The notes under the pieces were generated by a model. That model was not told where the DNA came from and searched no databases. It saw only the letters and a program-made list of their open reading frames with translations. A program made the translations under genes and the position numbers. A stretch of 62,153 nt of DNA from Hyphomicrobium sp. Its GTDB lineage: Bacteria > Pseudomonadota > Alphaproteobacteria > Rhizobiales > Hyphomicrobiaceae. The stretch covers positions 1 to 62,153 of the forward strand of contig PERT01000014.1 in the NCBI GenBank assembly GCA_002928955.1. The letters run 5' to 3'. Positions 1 to 7,703 of this stretch are shown piece after piece (positions within the stretch are counted from its first letter, which is position 1; every line of letters begins with the position of its first letter).

Positions 1-5
1 AACCT

Positions 6-100
6 ATGATTCTAGTGTAGCTTTTGCATCTGGCGTTTGGTTTCGAGTCTAGCCCCGAGTGGGGACCAAACGTCAGATGCGCTACACTAGCGTGAATCAT
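6..100. repeat. Long imperfect inverted repeat at window start
   Basis: Arms at about 6-41 and 65-100 pair over blocks ATGATTC, TAGTGTAGC, GCATCTG and CGTTTGGT, each arm carrying one 3-base insertion relative to the other. A shorter GC-rich inner segment lies between them. Such a structure could be the terminator of a gene outside the window or a dispersed palindromic element. No protein-coding potential was recognised in it. Confidence 0.7.
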
Positions 101-316
101 TCGGACCGCGACGGCTATTCATCATGGCGGCTAACACTTTAGAGTGTGTTGTCACTTGGCGACCACGGGCCGCCGCGGCGATGCTGATCTCAGACTTTCG
201 TTGTGTCATTTATCAGAAACAGAGTGCAGAAGTCTGCACATTGGCGTCGCAGCGGCGGCTCGGCGACCCCAGGGCGGATGGGTTCTGCTGGTTGCCTCGA
301 ACCAGGAGTAGACGAC
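101..316. promoter_or_regulatory. Upstream region with 16-bp dyad
   Basis: No gene is recognised in this stretch. At 224-239 a 7-bp perfect inverted repeat, GTGCAGA and TCTGCAC with a 2-base spacer, lies about 80 bp before the start at 317. It could be the operator of a dimeric regulator. No convincing -35/-10 pair was found. Confidence 0.35.
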
Positions 317-604
317 ATGGACATGATAAGCTTGGTCATTCAACTTGCTAGCGGGGCATTGGGCGGCAACTTGGCCGGGAGCCTCCTGAAGAACCTTAGT
401 CTGGGCTTTCTGGGGAACACGCTCGCCGGACTGGTCGGCGGCGGCCTCGGCGGGCAAATCCTCGGCAGCCTGCTTGGCGTTTCGACAGGTGTGCCCGGCG
501 CGCTCGATGTCGCCTCGATCCTTGGTCAGCTGGCCGGCGGTGGCGTCGGGGGCGGTGCGGTGATGGCGGTGGTCGGGCTGTTGCGGAACATGCTGGCGAA
601 GTAA
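317..604 (+). CDS. Small glycine-rich hydrophobic protein
   Basis: This 95-residue protein is almost entirely Gly, Ala, Leu and Val. Repeated GG/GxxG patterns suggest one or two tightly packed membrane helices or a hydrophobic assembly. I chose the ATG at 317 because AGGAG lies about 8 bases before it; an earlier in-frame ATG at 203 has no such site and would add an unrelated polar leader. No catalytic motif is visible and I do not recognise a characterised family. It stands alone, converging on the secreted-protein gene that ends at 711. Confidence 0.6.
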   Translation: MDMISLVIQLASGALGGNLAGSLLKNLSLGFLGNTLAGLVGGGLGGQILGSLLGVSTGVPGALDVASILGQLAGGGVGGGAVMAVVGLLRNMLAK

Positions 605-644
605 GCAGATTGGCGGCAAGAATTTGGTTGCCGGCATGTCAGAA

Positions 645-686
645 ACAACCGAGCCTGTGGAATTCGTCCCCGCAGGCTCAGGTTGT
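645..686. terminator. Hairpin between convergent genes
   Basis: ACAACC followed by GAGCCTGTGG (645-660) pairs with the region 668-686, which ends in GGTTGT, leaving a short loop and one bulged base. It sits between the stops at 604 (+) and 711 (-). There is only a weak T-run on either side, so a bidirectional terminator is plausible but not certain. Confidence 0.45.
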
Positions 687-710
687 CGGCAATGTTGCGG
701 CGCGCCGGGA

Positions 711-992
711 TCAGCTACAGGCGCGCTGGCGGGCAACACAGTGGGTGCCGAGTTCGGTCTTGCAGGTCATTTTGACCGCACCGGAAGCCTTCCAGTTATT
801 GGCCTTGATCTGATTGTTCAAGGCCGCATTGGCCATGAACTTCGCCAGATCCTCGGTGACCATGGTCGCTTCTCCACCGGCCATGACACATTTCGACTTC
901 GCCGCCGCCTTGGCATCGGCCGCACCTGAAGCCGCGCTTGCGGCGACAATAGCGATCGCTGCCGCAATCGCGATTTCGAACGAATTGAACAT
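711..992 (-). CDS. Small secreted Cys-containing protein (paralogue of next gene)
   Basis: The 93-residue product begins with a hydrophobic Ala/Ile-rich stretch of about 25 residues that looks like a signal peptide. The mature part has Cys residues at the start, middle and end (KCVMAGG, MTCKTE, CVARQRACS). The start at 992 is supported by GAGGAG about 7 bases upstream; a longer in-frame reading to 1181 would bury the signal peptide. It aligns with the gene at 1058-1387 (CV..A.G, AKF, CK, TCV, C), so the two look like tandem paralogues. Function is unknown; paired Cys suggest disulfides in the periplasm. Confidence 0.65.
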   Translation of the reverse strand: MFNSFEIAIAAAIAIVAASAASGAADAKAAAKSKCVMAGGEATMVTEDLAKFMANAALNNQIKANNWKASGAVKMTCKTELGTHCVARQRACS

Positions 993-1057
993 CGGTGTGC
1001 TCCTCTGAGTCACAAATGGACGACGACGGCTTGCGTGCCGGATGCTGAAGTCAGGTG

Positions 1058-1387
1058 TCAGAGCTTGCAGATCTTGGCTTGCCCAACGCAGGTTACGCCC
1101 AGGCCACCCGGCTTGCACTTGTACGTGCGCTTGCCATAGTCGTAGCCCGGCGTCGTCTTGTTCGCCATCCACGCGGCCCATGCGCCCCAGTCGACGGCTT
1201 GTAGCAGCGCCTCGTCGACTTGAAATTTGGCGCTTTCCGTGTCCGTGCCGGTGCCTTCGGCCGCCTTGGTCACACAGTTCGATGACGCCTTGGCCTTCTT
1301 GTCAGCGCCAATCGCGCCACCTGCACTCGTCGTTGCAATGACTGCGACAGCGGCGAAAGCGATGCCGCAACGCTTGAGTTGGATCAT
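1058..1387 (-). CDS. Small secreted Cys-containing protein
   Basis: This 109-residue protein has a signal peptide of about 30 residues with an Ala/Thr-rich cleavage region. The mature domain has four Cys, spaced as in its neighbour at 711-992. The ATG at 1387 has AAGGAG about 8 bases before it, which decides the start. Trp and Tyr residues cluster in the middle (DWGAWAAW, YDYGKRTY). It lies 65 bp upstream of its paralogue on the same strand and may be cotranscribed with it. I know no characterised homologue; a periplasmic location is inferred from the signal peptide. Confidence 0.65.
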   Translation of the reverse strand: MIQLKRCGIAFAAVAVIATTSAGGAIGADKKAKASSNCVTKAAEGTGTDTESAKFQVDEALLQAVDWGAWAAWMANKTTPGYDYGKRTYKCKPGGLGVTCVGQAKICKL

Positions 1388-1742
1388 CAGGACTATCTCC
1401 TTGAACCGGAAACGAACACCCGCCAGCGCGAGTTTGCCCCCAAACGCTGCGGCTGCCCACCGGGGCATACCATTTTTGTCGATTCGGCTGGCGAATTCGT
1501 TGCCGAAGTGGCCCACTGGTGACTCGTGCAGCGCTTCTGACGTTTGCCCTTCTCGCCGTCGGGCTCGTTACCAAAGCTCAGATGAAAACGTTCCTCGGAA
1601 AGATGGTGCTTCTTGAATTTCTCATGGCTCAGACATGGGCTCTGGGGCGCTCAAAGACGGGAAGCGAATGCGGAAGCGGAATGCGAGGCAGCCAACGCAG
1701 TTGCGCGAGGGCAGCGGTCCCGTGCGAGGCGAGACGGCCGGT
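1388..1742. other. Intergenic region, no confident gene
   Basis: These 355 bases separate the secreted-protein gene from the cold-shock gene and should hold the promoter of the former. A plus-strand frame from a GTG at 1519 could encode a short hydrophobic leader (AALLTFALLAVGLVT), but it lacks a clear ribosome-binding site, becomes compositionally random and runs into the cold-shock gene. I do not call it. Confidence 0.5.
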
Positions 1743-1958
1743 TTACTTCGCGGGCTGAAGGTCGACTGCTTTGGGACCTTTGCCGCGCCTGTCGGGCTCG
1801 GTGTCGAAGGTGACGCGGGCGCCCTCCACCAAGCTGGACATGCCTGACCGTTCCAAGGCGGAGACGTGGACAAACACGTCGTTGCCGCCGTCGTCGGGCG
1901 CAATGAAGCCGAAGCCCTTTTCGTTGTTGAAGAATTTTACCGTCCCTGTCTGCCGCAT
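1743..1958 (-). CDS. CspA-family cold-shock protein
   Basis: This 71-residue single OB-fold protein binds single-stranded RNA and DNA and acts as an RNA chaperone in the cytoplasm. RNP1 is present as KGFGFIAP and RNP2 as VFVHVS, after the typical GTVKFFN start. The ATG at 1958 gives the family's usual length and follows AGGAG; an upstream in-frame ATG at 1994 would add 12 residues absent from the family. The roughly 150-base leader back to rlmJ could carry the structured 5' UTR common for these genes, though I cannot show that here. Confidence 0.92.
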   Translation of the reverse strand: MRQTGTVKFFNNEKGFGFIAPDDGGNDVFVHVSALERSGMSSLVEGARVTFDTEPDRRGKGPKAVDLQPAK

Positions 1959-2111
1959 GATCGTAAGCGCTCCTGAATGCTCGTCCCCGTGCATCGAATT
2001 GCGTGTGCCGCACGGGTGCGAAACCCTCTCGCCGGACCCACCTCAGTATCCGAAATCTGCATGTCAATGAGACGACGATGGAGGCAGGGGAGTTGCCCGC
2101 AAAACGATCGA

Positions 2112-2981
2112 TCAGCGTGTGCCTGAGAGTTGCCGGAATTCGCCTGTCGCGCCCGGGCCAGAACCGAGGCGGCGGGCGAGGAACGGCAGCAGCACGTCGA
2201 GCTTTTTGGCCAGTGTAAATGGCGGGTTGAGAATCGCCAAACCTGATCCGTTCAACAAATCTGGGTTGACCGGCTTGCGGATCAAGAGTTCGGCAACGGC
2301 GAGCTTTGGGTAGCCGAGATCGGCGAGCTTGCCGAGAAATGAGCGGGTGCGCTTCGGGTCTTTGATCGGGTACCAGAGCAGATAAGTGCCGGTCTCGAAG
2401 CGCCGTTCGGCTTCTTTCAGACCATCGACCAGACGGTGGAATTCGCCCGGCTCCTCGAATGGGGGATCGACAAGAACGAGCCCGCGCCGCTCTTTGGGCG
2501 GCAGCAGCGCCTTGAGCGCGACCCAGCCGTCGAGCGCAAGCACTTTGGTTCGCGGATCGCCGGCGAAATGTCGAGCCAGGGCGGCGGTGTCGCCGGGGTG
2601 CAATTCATTGGCGACGAGTTGATCGCCGCGGCGAAGCAGGCGGCGCGCGATGGCGGGGCTCCCAGGATATCGAACGAGCGCGCTTTGCGACGGCGGGTCC
2701 ATGTCCTCGTTCTCGGCGCGAACGGCATCGAGGTAAGGCCTCAGGATGTCGTCGATCTCGTCCGGCAGATCGCCGCCCAAAAGCCGCCCGATACCGGACT
2801 GCCACTCGCCCGTGCGCTGCGCCTCCGAGCCCGAGAGATCGTAGACTCCGGTGCCGGCATGCGTGTCGATCACGCGGAATGCGGCCGGCTTCTGCTTGAG
2901 GTGCTCTATCACCAGCGACAGGATCGCGTGCTTGAGCACGTCGGAAAAATTTCCGGCGTGAAAGGCGTGTCGATAGTTCAT
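2112..2981 (-). CDS. rlmJ: 23S rRNA (adenine-2030 N6)-methyltransferase
   Basis: The 289-residue protein matches RlmJ, which transfers a methyl group from S-adenosylmethionine to N6 of A2030 in 23S rRNA. It starts NYRHAFHAGNFSDVLKH as in the family. The SAM-binding segment is VIDTHAGTGVYDL, the catalytic motif IV is DPPFE, and the late segment LAILNPPF is typical. The ATG at 2981 gives the family's length; the longer in-frame reading to 3137 adds a random Arg/Pro-rich leader. It lies about 50 bp downstream of holC on the same strand. Confidence 0.93.
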   Translation of the reverse strand: MNYRHAFHAGNFSDVLKHAILSLVIEHLKQKPAAFRVIDTHAGTGVYDLSGSEAQRTGEWQSGIGRLLGGDLPDEIDDILRPYLDAVRAENEDMDPPSQSALVRYPGSPAIARRLLRRGDQLVANELHPGDTAALARHFAGDPRTKVLALDGWVALKALLPPKERRGLVLVDPPFEEPGEFHRLVDGLKEAERRFETGTYLLWYPIKDPKRTRSFLGKLADLGYPKLAVAELLIRKPVNPDLLNGSGLAILNPPFTLAKKLDVLLPFLARRLGSGPGATGEFRQLSGTR

Positions 2982-3030
2982 GCGTGAGGGGTCATGTGGG
3001 GCGGTTCGCTGTTGTTGTTGGAGGGCGGTT

Positions 3031-3492
3031 TCAGGCCTTCTTTTCCCAGCGGCCGCCTTCAGACTGCTGCCAGTAGGAGGCGGTGAGGCCCGCGGTTTTG
3101 ACGGCCTTCCATTGCGCGCGCGCGCGGGCGAGCGCAACGTCGTCGCTGCCGTCGAACAGATACACGATGCGAACGTATCCTTCGAAGGACGTCATCTCCG
3201 CGCCGTCGACCATGAAGCGCACGCCTGCCCCGTTGGGATTTTCGTCGCCGGTGGTGAGCCAGATCGGATGATGGGCCGCGTGGCCGTCGCCCGCGCGGCC
3301 ATGGGCCAGGAAGCTTTCATCGCGATAGGTCCAGAGTGTGGAAGCGAGCGCTTCGAGGCGCTCGGTCGAGCCCGCCTGGATCACCGCGCGCCAGCCCCGA
3401 TCGATTGTCTTTTCGAGGAGGTTCGGCAGAACCTTGTCCAAGGGCTGATGTTCAAGATGATAGAACAGAACGTCTGGCGTGGCGTCGTTCAC
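3031..3492 (-). CDS. holC: DNA polymerase III chi subunit
   Basis: This 153-residue protein matches HolC, the chi subunit of the clamp-loader complex that binds SSB and helps couple it to the replisome. Family features include the start with DVLFYHLEHQPL, the block KTIDRGWRAVIQAG, the LWTYRDESFLAHG motif and the later VRIVYLFDG segment. Length fits the alphaproteobacterial family. It is followed by rlmJ and probably shares its transcript. The next gene upstream is 316 bp away, so the promoter should be in 3493-3808. Confidence 0.92.
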   Translation of the reverse strand: MNDATPDVLFYHLEHQPLDKVLPNLLEKTIDRGWRAVIQAGSTERLEALASTLWTYRDESFLAHGRAGDGHAAHHPIWLTTGDENPNGAGVRFMVDGAEMTSFEGYVRIVYLFDGSDDVALARARAQWKAVKTAGLTASYWQQSEGGRWEKKA

Positions 3493-3808
3493 GCATCCTC
3501 ACTCGGCCATCCATATTGGCGGAAAAAATCACGCAATGGCGATGTGCGTCCTTGCATGCCAGCGGAAGAGGATTATATCTCGATGTCCGGAGCGGCGCCA
3601 TCTCGAATGGCGGCCGCCTGTGCGGGCGGTGAGTGTGGTGGCATCTTCGGGTTCGCTGCCGCCTCCCGCCCGCTGTGATTCCGCGTGCTCCCATCCCTCC
3701 CGCCCACTGTTCATGAGCGGGCGACATCTGCAAGGTCCCTCGATAGGCACCTTGCAGCGATAGCCTGTTTTTGTGCCGCGGGGGTTGCGTCGCGGGCGGG
3801 CTGCGACG
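3493..3808. other. Intergenic region with hairpin, no gene
   Basis: I found no gene in these 316 bases; the open frames on both strands look random. The region should hold the holC promoter, not resolved. Near its left end is a strong hairpin, listed separately. Confidence 0.5.
3728..3757. terminator. Strong stem-loop, terminator-like
   Basis: CTGCAAGGT at 3728-3736 pairs perfectly with ACCTTGCAG at 3749-3757, and an inner CCT/AGG pairing extends the stem. A run of five T follows on the plus strand at about 3769. It lies about 50 bp beyond the stop of the minus-strand gene ending at 3809, so it may terminate that gene. The T-run orientation would instead fit a plus-strand transcript that I do not see. 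Confidence 0.5.
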
Positions 3809-4099
3809 TCAGCGACGACGGTTGATTTCCTTGCGCGAGATTTCACCCGAGTCGACCAGTGCGTCGATGCAGCCGGGCGACAGGCGTTTGCCTATCCCGC
3901 GCATGCAACTGCGCAGCTGTGGACTGCCGACCGCATAAGAGGGACAAAAGCGTCCATAATCGCTGGCGCAGGCAGAGCGCACCGACGCGTTTTGTGCGTG
4001 GGCGGAAACCGGCAATAATGCCAGGGCGCCGATGATCGCGATTGCAGCGGAGGCGCCGCGCACTGCATGCTTTGCCGCCGTGAGCTTCGAATTGAACAT
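3809..4099 (-). CDS. Secreted Cys-repeat small protein
   Basis: The 96-residue product has a signal peptide ending near VSAHAQ. It is followed by a short mature domain with four Cys: SACASDYGRFCPSY, SCMRG and SPGCIDAL. This spacing resembles the cysteine-rich repeat found in small periplasmic proteins of Rhizobiales. The C-terminus is basic (RKEINRRR). The ATG at 4099 is preceded by a weak GGCAGGGA site. It lies downstream of der on the same strand with a 153-bp gap, so it is probably transcribed on its own. Function unknown. Confidence 0.7.
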   Translation of the reverse strand: MFNSKLTAAKHAVRGASAAIAIIGALALLPVSAHAQNASVRSACASDYGRFCPSYAVGSPQLRSCMRGIGKRLSPGCIDALVDSGEISRKEINRRR

Positions 4100-4252
4100 T
4101 TGATTGTCCCTGCCTTCTCTTAACTATGAGCCGAATTGAGCAGATTGATTGGTGTCGGGAACTTAGCGGCAACTCTATGGCGAGACGAGCCCGTGAGCAG
4201 GTCGGGCTTGGGTCGAGCCACTGAGCATACGAAACCGTCCGCGCCGTTCGGA

Positions 4253-5656
4253 TCACGACACGCTGCCGCGCTTTCGCCGCTTCTCGAACGGGTTCGCACT
4301 TTTGCGCAAGTTGAACCGGATAGGCACGCCATTGAGGTCGAACGCTTCGCGTAAACTGTTCGTGAGGTAGCGGACGTAGGATCGTGGCAGATCTTCGGGC
4401 TTGGAACAGAACGTGACGAAGGTCGGCGGCCGCGCCGATGGCTGCGTAATGTAGCGGAGCTTGATCCGCCGGCCCGATGCCGCGGGCGGCGAATGCCGCG
4501 ACAGCGCTTCTTCGAGCCAGCGGTTGAGCTCGGAGGTCGACAGTCGCTTGTTCCAGGCGGCATGGGCCGAGAACACCGCGTCCCATAGCTTGTCAAGCCC
4601 GCGTTCGGCGATGGCCGAAATCATGACGAGTGGAACGCCGACGACCGCATCCATCTTTTCGGTGACCAGTTCGCGGATTTCGCGCTGCACCTTCTGTTTA
4701 TCCTGGACGAGATCCCATTTGTTGACCGCGATGACCAGTGCGCGGCCTTCGTCGGCGACGAAGCCGGCAATGGTGAGGTCCTGATGTTCGAGCGGGTGTT
4801 CGGCATCGATCAGCAGCACCACGACCTCGGCGAAGTTTATCGCGCGGATGGCGTCGCTGGCCGCCAGCTTCTCGGCCAGTTCGGTGATGCGCGCCTTGCG
4901 TCTCAATCCAGCGGTGTCGAACAGCTTGATGGGGCGGCCTGAAACCTCGAGTTCGGTGGCGATACTGTCGCGTGTGAGGCCGGGCTCGGGACCCGTGATC
5001 ATGCGGTCCTCGCCGATCAACGCATTGACGAGCGTGGACTTGCCGGCATTGGGCCGCCCGACGATGGCGACGCGGATCGGCTTGGCAGGATCAATGTCCG
5101 CGGCCTCGCCGCGGTCGGCATCGTCCTCGTCCCCATCCGAAAAGGGCGCTTCGAGCATGTCGAGGCGATTCAGGATCTCGGTTTCGAGATCGCCGAGACC
5201 GTCGCCGTGTTCGGCCGAGATGGCGACCGGTTCGCCGAGGCCAAGGCCGTAGGCCTCGTAAAAGCCGCTCTCGCCGGCGCGGCCCTCGCACTTGTTGACG
5301 ACCAGGATGACGCGCTTGCCCGAGGTGCGGATGATGCGCGCGAAGGCCTGATCGGAAGGTGTGACGCCTGCGCGGGCATCGATCACGAACAGCACGATGT
5401 CGCTTTCGCTGATCGCCGTCTCGCTCTGGGCGCGCATGCGGGCGGCGATGGTGCCGGGGTCTGATTCCTCAAGACCGGCGGTGTCGATGATCATCATCTG
5501 GTGGCCGCCGATCTCGGCGTCCTCGGCCCGGCGGTCGCGAGTCAGGCCGGGCATATCGGAGACCAGCGCTGTCCGCCGCCCGGTCAGGCGGTTGAACAGC
5601 GTCGACTTGCCGACGTTGGGGCGTCCAGCTATCGCGATGGTCGGCAGGGTGGACAT
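4253..5656 (-). CDS. der: Ribosome-biogenesis GTPase Der (EngA)
   Basis: Der is an essential double-GTPase needed for 50S subunit maturation. The 467-residue protein shows two G domains in tandem. The first has P-loop GRPNVGKST, DTAGLEE and NKCE; the second, near residue 200, has GRPNAGKST, DTAGLRR and NKWD. A C-terminal KH-like domain follows (IKLRYITQPSARPPTFVTF). The linker is acidic (DGDEDDADRGE). I start at ATG 5656, which begins STLPTIAIAGRPN; a frame extension to 5686 adds ten residues without family support. It usually stands as a core gene, and here no partner gene is adjacent. Confidence 0.95.
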   Translation of the reverse strand: MSTLPTIAIAGRPNVGKSTLFNRLTGRRTALVSDMPGLTRDRRAEDAEIGGHQMMIIDTAGLEESDPGTIAARMRAQSETAISESDIVLFVIDARAGVTPSDQAFARIIRTSGKRVILVVNKCEGRAGESGFYEAYGLGLGEPVAISAEHGDGLGDLETEILNRLDMLEAPFSDGDEDDADRGEAADIDPAKPIRVAIVGRPNAGKSTLVNALIGEDRMITGPEPGLTRDSIATELEVSGRPIKLFDTAGLRRKARITELAEKLAASDAIRAINFAEVVVLLIDAEHPLEHQDLTIAGFVADEGRALVIAVNKWDLVQDKQKVQREIRELVTEKMDAVVGVPLVMISAIAERGLDKLWDAVFSAHAAWNKRLSTSELNRWLEEALSRHSPPAASGRRIKLRYITQPSARPPTFVTFCSKPEDLPRSYVRYLTNSLREAFDLNGVPIRFNLRKSANPFEKRRKRGSVS

Positions 5657-6068
5657 GGTTACTGTGCGCACTTCCGTGACTTGCAATCCGCCCTTATGCC
5701 CGAAAGCAGGATCGAGGGGAAGAAAGTGGGGCGGGGGCTGCCATGCGGCAGGGCGCGCTGGAATGGCGGGGAAGAGGCCGGACGATCGTTGGCAGGCTAT
5801 CGTGCGTCAATCCGGAACTTCGGGTCCTCGGCGTGATGCGCGACACATCCGGTCGCCGAACAGCTCGAGCCGCTCCGTCGGAGCCTCGCGACGAAGGGGA
5901 CCTCGAAATCGTCACACGAGTGTCGCGCATCCGACGTTTGGTTCCCGCTCGCGGCTGGTCCATAAACCAAACATCATATGATAAAATGGAATACAATCAT
6001 TAAGTTGATCGTATTCCTTGTGGTTCCGGCATTTGCTTTGAACTGTGCGGCAACGGGGAGCTGTGCAG
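5657..6068. other. Intergenic region with AT-rich dyad
   Basis: No gene is recognised in these 412 bases; the short frames on both strands have random composition. It should contain the der promoter. At 5988-6017, in an unusually AT-rich patch, GGAATAC pairs with GTATTCC and inner ATCA with TGAT. This makes a 30-bp dyad that could be an operator, or the 3' hairpin of the glycosyltransferase gene that ends at 6069. Confidence 0.45.
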
Positions 6069-7553
6069 CTACGGGACGCGAATGTTGGAACCGGAACACG
6101 AGCGTTCACCGTCATGCCTGAACGCGCAGCGCCATCCATCGACACCTAGCGCGATCCAAATTGGTATCCACAACAGCCAGACGATAAAGTTCGAGTAGAT
6201 GTGCTGTTGGTCAATCACAATGAAGTGGAATGCGATGTAGTAGATGGGCATGAGCGCGGCGGCGACGTGCCAGCCATTCCCGCGCACGAGTGCCGCGAGT
6301 GGCAGCACCCAGAGTACGTACCAGGGGAACTGCGCCGGGCTGGCCAGCACGAGCACCGATGTGACGATGAACGCGCGTCCTAACGTGTCGTTCGCCGTCT
6401 TGGCCGGGCCGCGCGACAGCCAGACCGCTAGTCCGAGAACCGTTGCCGCCGTTGCGAGCCTCAGCACGCGGCCGGGCATCAGGCTGTCGGGCTCGGCTCT
6501 GGCGATGCCTGCAGCCATTCGTTCCATGGCAGGGAAAAGGGCGCTGTTCGTCGTCCAATGATTGGCGAAAGCGACGAACCCCGACGAAGTGTCGATGCCG
6601 CCGAGATATGCCGGCAGCGCGAACAGCGACAGCAGCGCCGCGAGCATTGCCATTGTGGCGGCCAGTGCCTGAGGTCGCGCAAGAAGTGGTCGCAGCAGGA
6701 TCGGTGCCAGCATGATCGGCCATAGTTTCGCGCCGGCTGCGAGGCCGAGCATCAGAACGGCGCCAAGGTGGCGACCTCGGATTGACAGCAACAGGCTTGC
6801 CAATACCAGCGGCAGCACGATTGCTTCCATATGCGCGCTGTTGGCGATCTCCTTCAGGACCAGAGGCGACCACCAGTAAAGCACCGACCAGAGTGCCGAC
6901 CGGCCTGCCGCAGCCAGCAGTGCGATCAGTAGCCAGAACGTCGCCGTGTCGGCCGCGATTGCGACCAGCCGCCAGGCCCACAGTTCGAAAGGAGCAATCC
7001 AGTAGGCAAGGGCGAACGCAGCCTGCGCCACGGGCGGATAGATCGACTTGAGCTCGGGGTAGCTTATGCCGTCGAACACGGGGCCGGCCGCCTTGGAGAG
7101 TTCGACGCGAAGATCGTCGTAGGGCAGGAGCGCGATATCGGCGGGTGCGATCGCGAAGGGATTGAAGCCCCGTGCGGTCATCGCGCCGTCCCAGAGGTAG
7201 CGGTTGAAGTCGACCTCAAGCACCGGCTCGGAGGCGATCAGTACGGCGCGCAAGCCGAGCCCAACCAGAAAAACAAAGAGTACGGTTTTTCCGTCGACCG
7301 CGGGCTCTTCCCCAAACCTCCGCCGCAGTACCAACGTGGTGAACAGGAAGGCGATTCCGGCAGCGAGGTAGCCTGCGGCAAATGCGAGGATCGGCATGGA
7401 GGCTTGCGGCTGGCCTGCCGCGAAGCGCACACTGCCCACCAGGCAGATGGCGACTGCGACCGCAAGGAAAGCGGCGAGCAGCAACGCCCAGGGGAACACC
7501 GGCTTCAACTGCGTGTGCCGCCGTTCCGCGATGCCCATGAATCGGTCCTGCAT
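6069..7553 (-). CDS. Polytopic membrane glycosyltransferase (GT87/GT-C type)
   Basis: The roughly 494-residue protein has about ten or more hydrophobic segments, starting with one after a short basic leader. After the second helix comes the extracytoplasmic motif DFNRYLWDGAMTARGFNPF, typical of GT-C polyprenyl-phosphate-sugar transferases of the DUF2029/GT87 type, with acidic residues suited to catalysis. It probably adds a mannose-like sugar to a lipid or envelope glycan on the outer face of the inner membrane; donor and acceptor are unknown. The start is uncertain: ATG 7553, ATG 7538 (which has AGGA before it) and TTG 7586 are all in frame. No biosynthetic partners are adjacent. Confidence 0.75.
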   Translation of the reverse strand: MQDRFMGIAERRHTQLKPVFPWALLLAAFLAVAVAICLVGSVRFAAGQPQASMPILAFAAGYLAAGIAFLFTTLVLRRRFGEEPAVDGKTVLFVFLVGLGLRAVLIASEPVLEVDFNRYLWDGAMTARGFNPFAIAPADIALLPYDDLRVELSKAAGPVFDGISYPELKSIYPPVAQAAFALAYWIAPFELWAWRLVAIAADTATFWLLIALLAAAGRSALWSVLYWWSPLVLKEIANSAHMEAIVLPLVLASLLLSIRGRHLGAVLMLGLAAGAKLWPIMLAPILLRPLLARPQALAATMAMLAALLSLFALPAYLGGIDTSSGFVAFANHWTTNSALFPAMERMAAGIARAEPDSLMPGRVLRLATAATVLGLAVWLSRGPAKTANDTLGRAFIVTSVLVLASPAQFPWYVLWVLPLAALVRGNGWHVAAALMPIYYIAFHFIVIDQQHIYSNFIVWLLWIPIWIALGVDGWRCAFRHDGERSCSGSNIRVP

Positions 7554-7703
7554 CGAGATGCGGAGTGTCCGGATGGTCACTCTCAAAATGGGTTGTCTTG
7601 CTTCTGTGCATGGCGCTTGAAAAGTCTATAAGGGTGGGATTGAATTGACTACTGTCGATGGTGGTATTTTATCGTTCGATTATTTTGTCCGGGGAACAAT
7701 GTA

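Noticed and set aside
1519-1758. Possible short membrane protein on the plus strand
   Set aside because: A hydrophobic start is followed by random sequence. There is no ribosome-binding site and it runs into the cold-shock gene.
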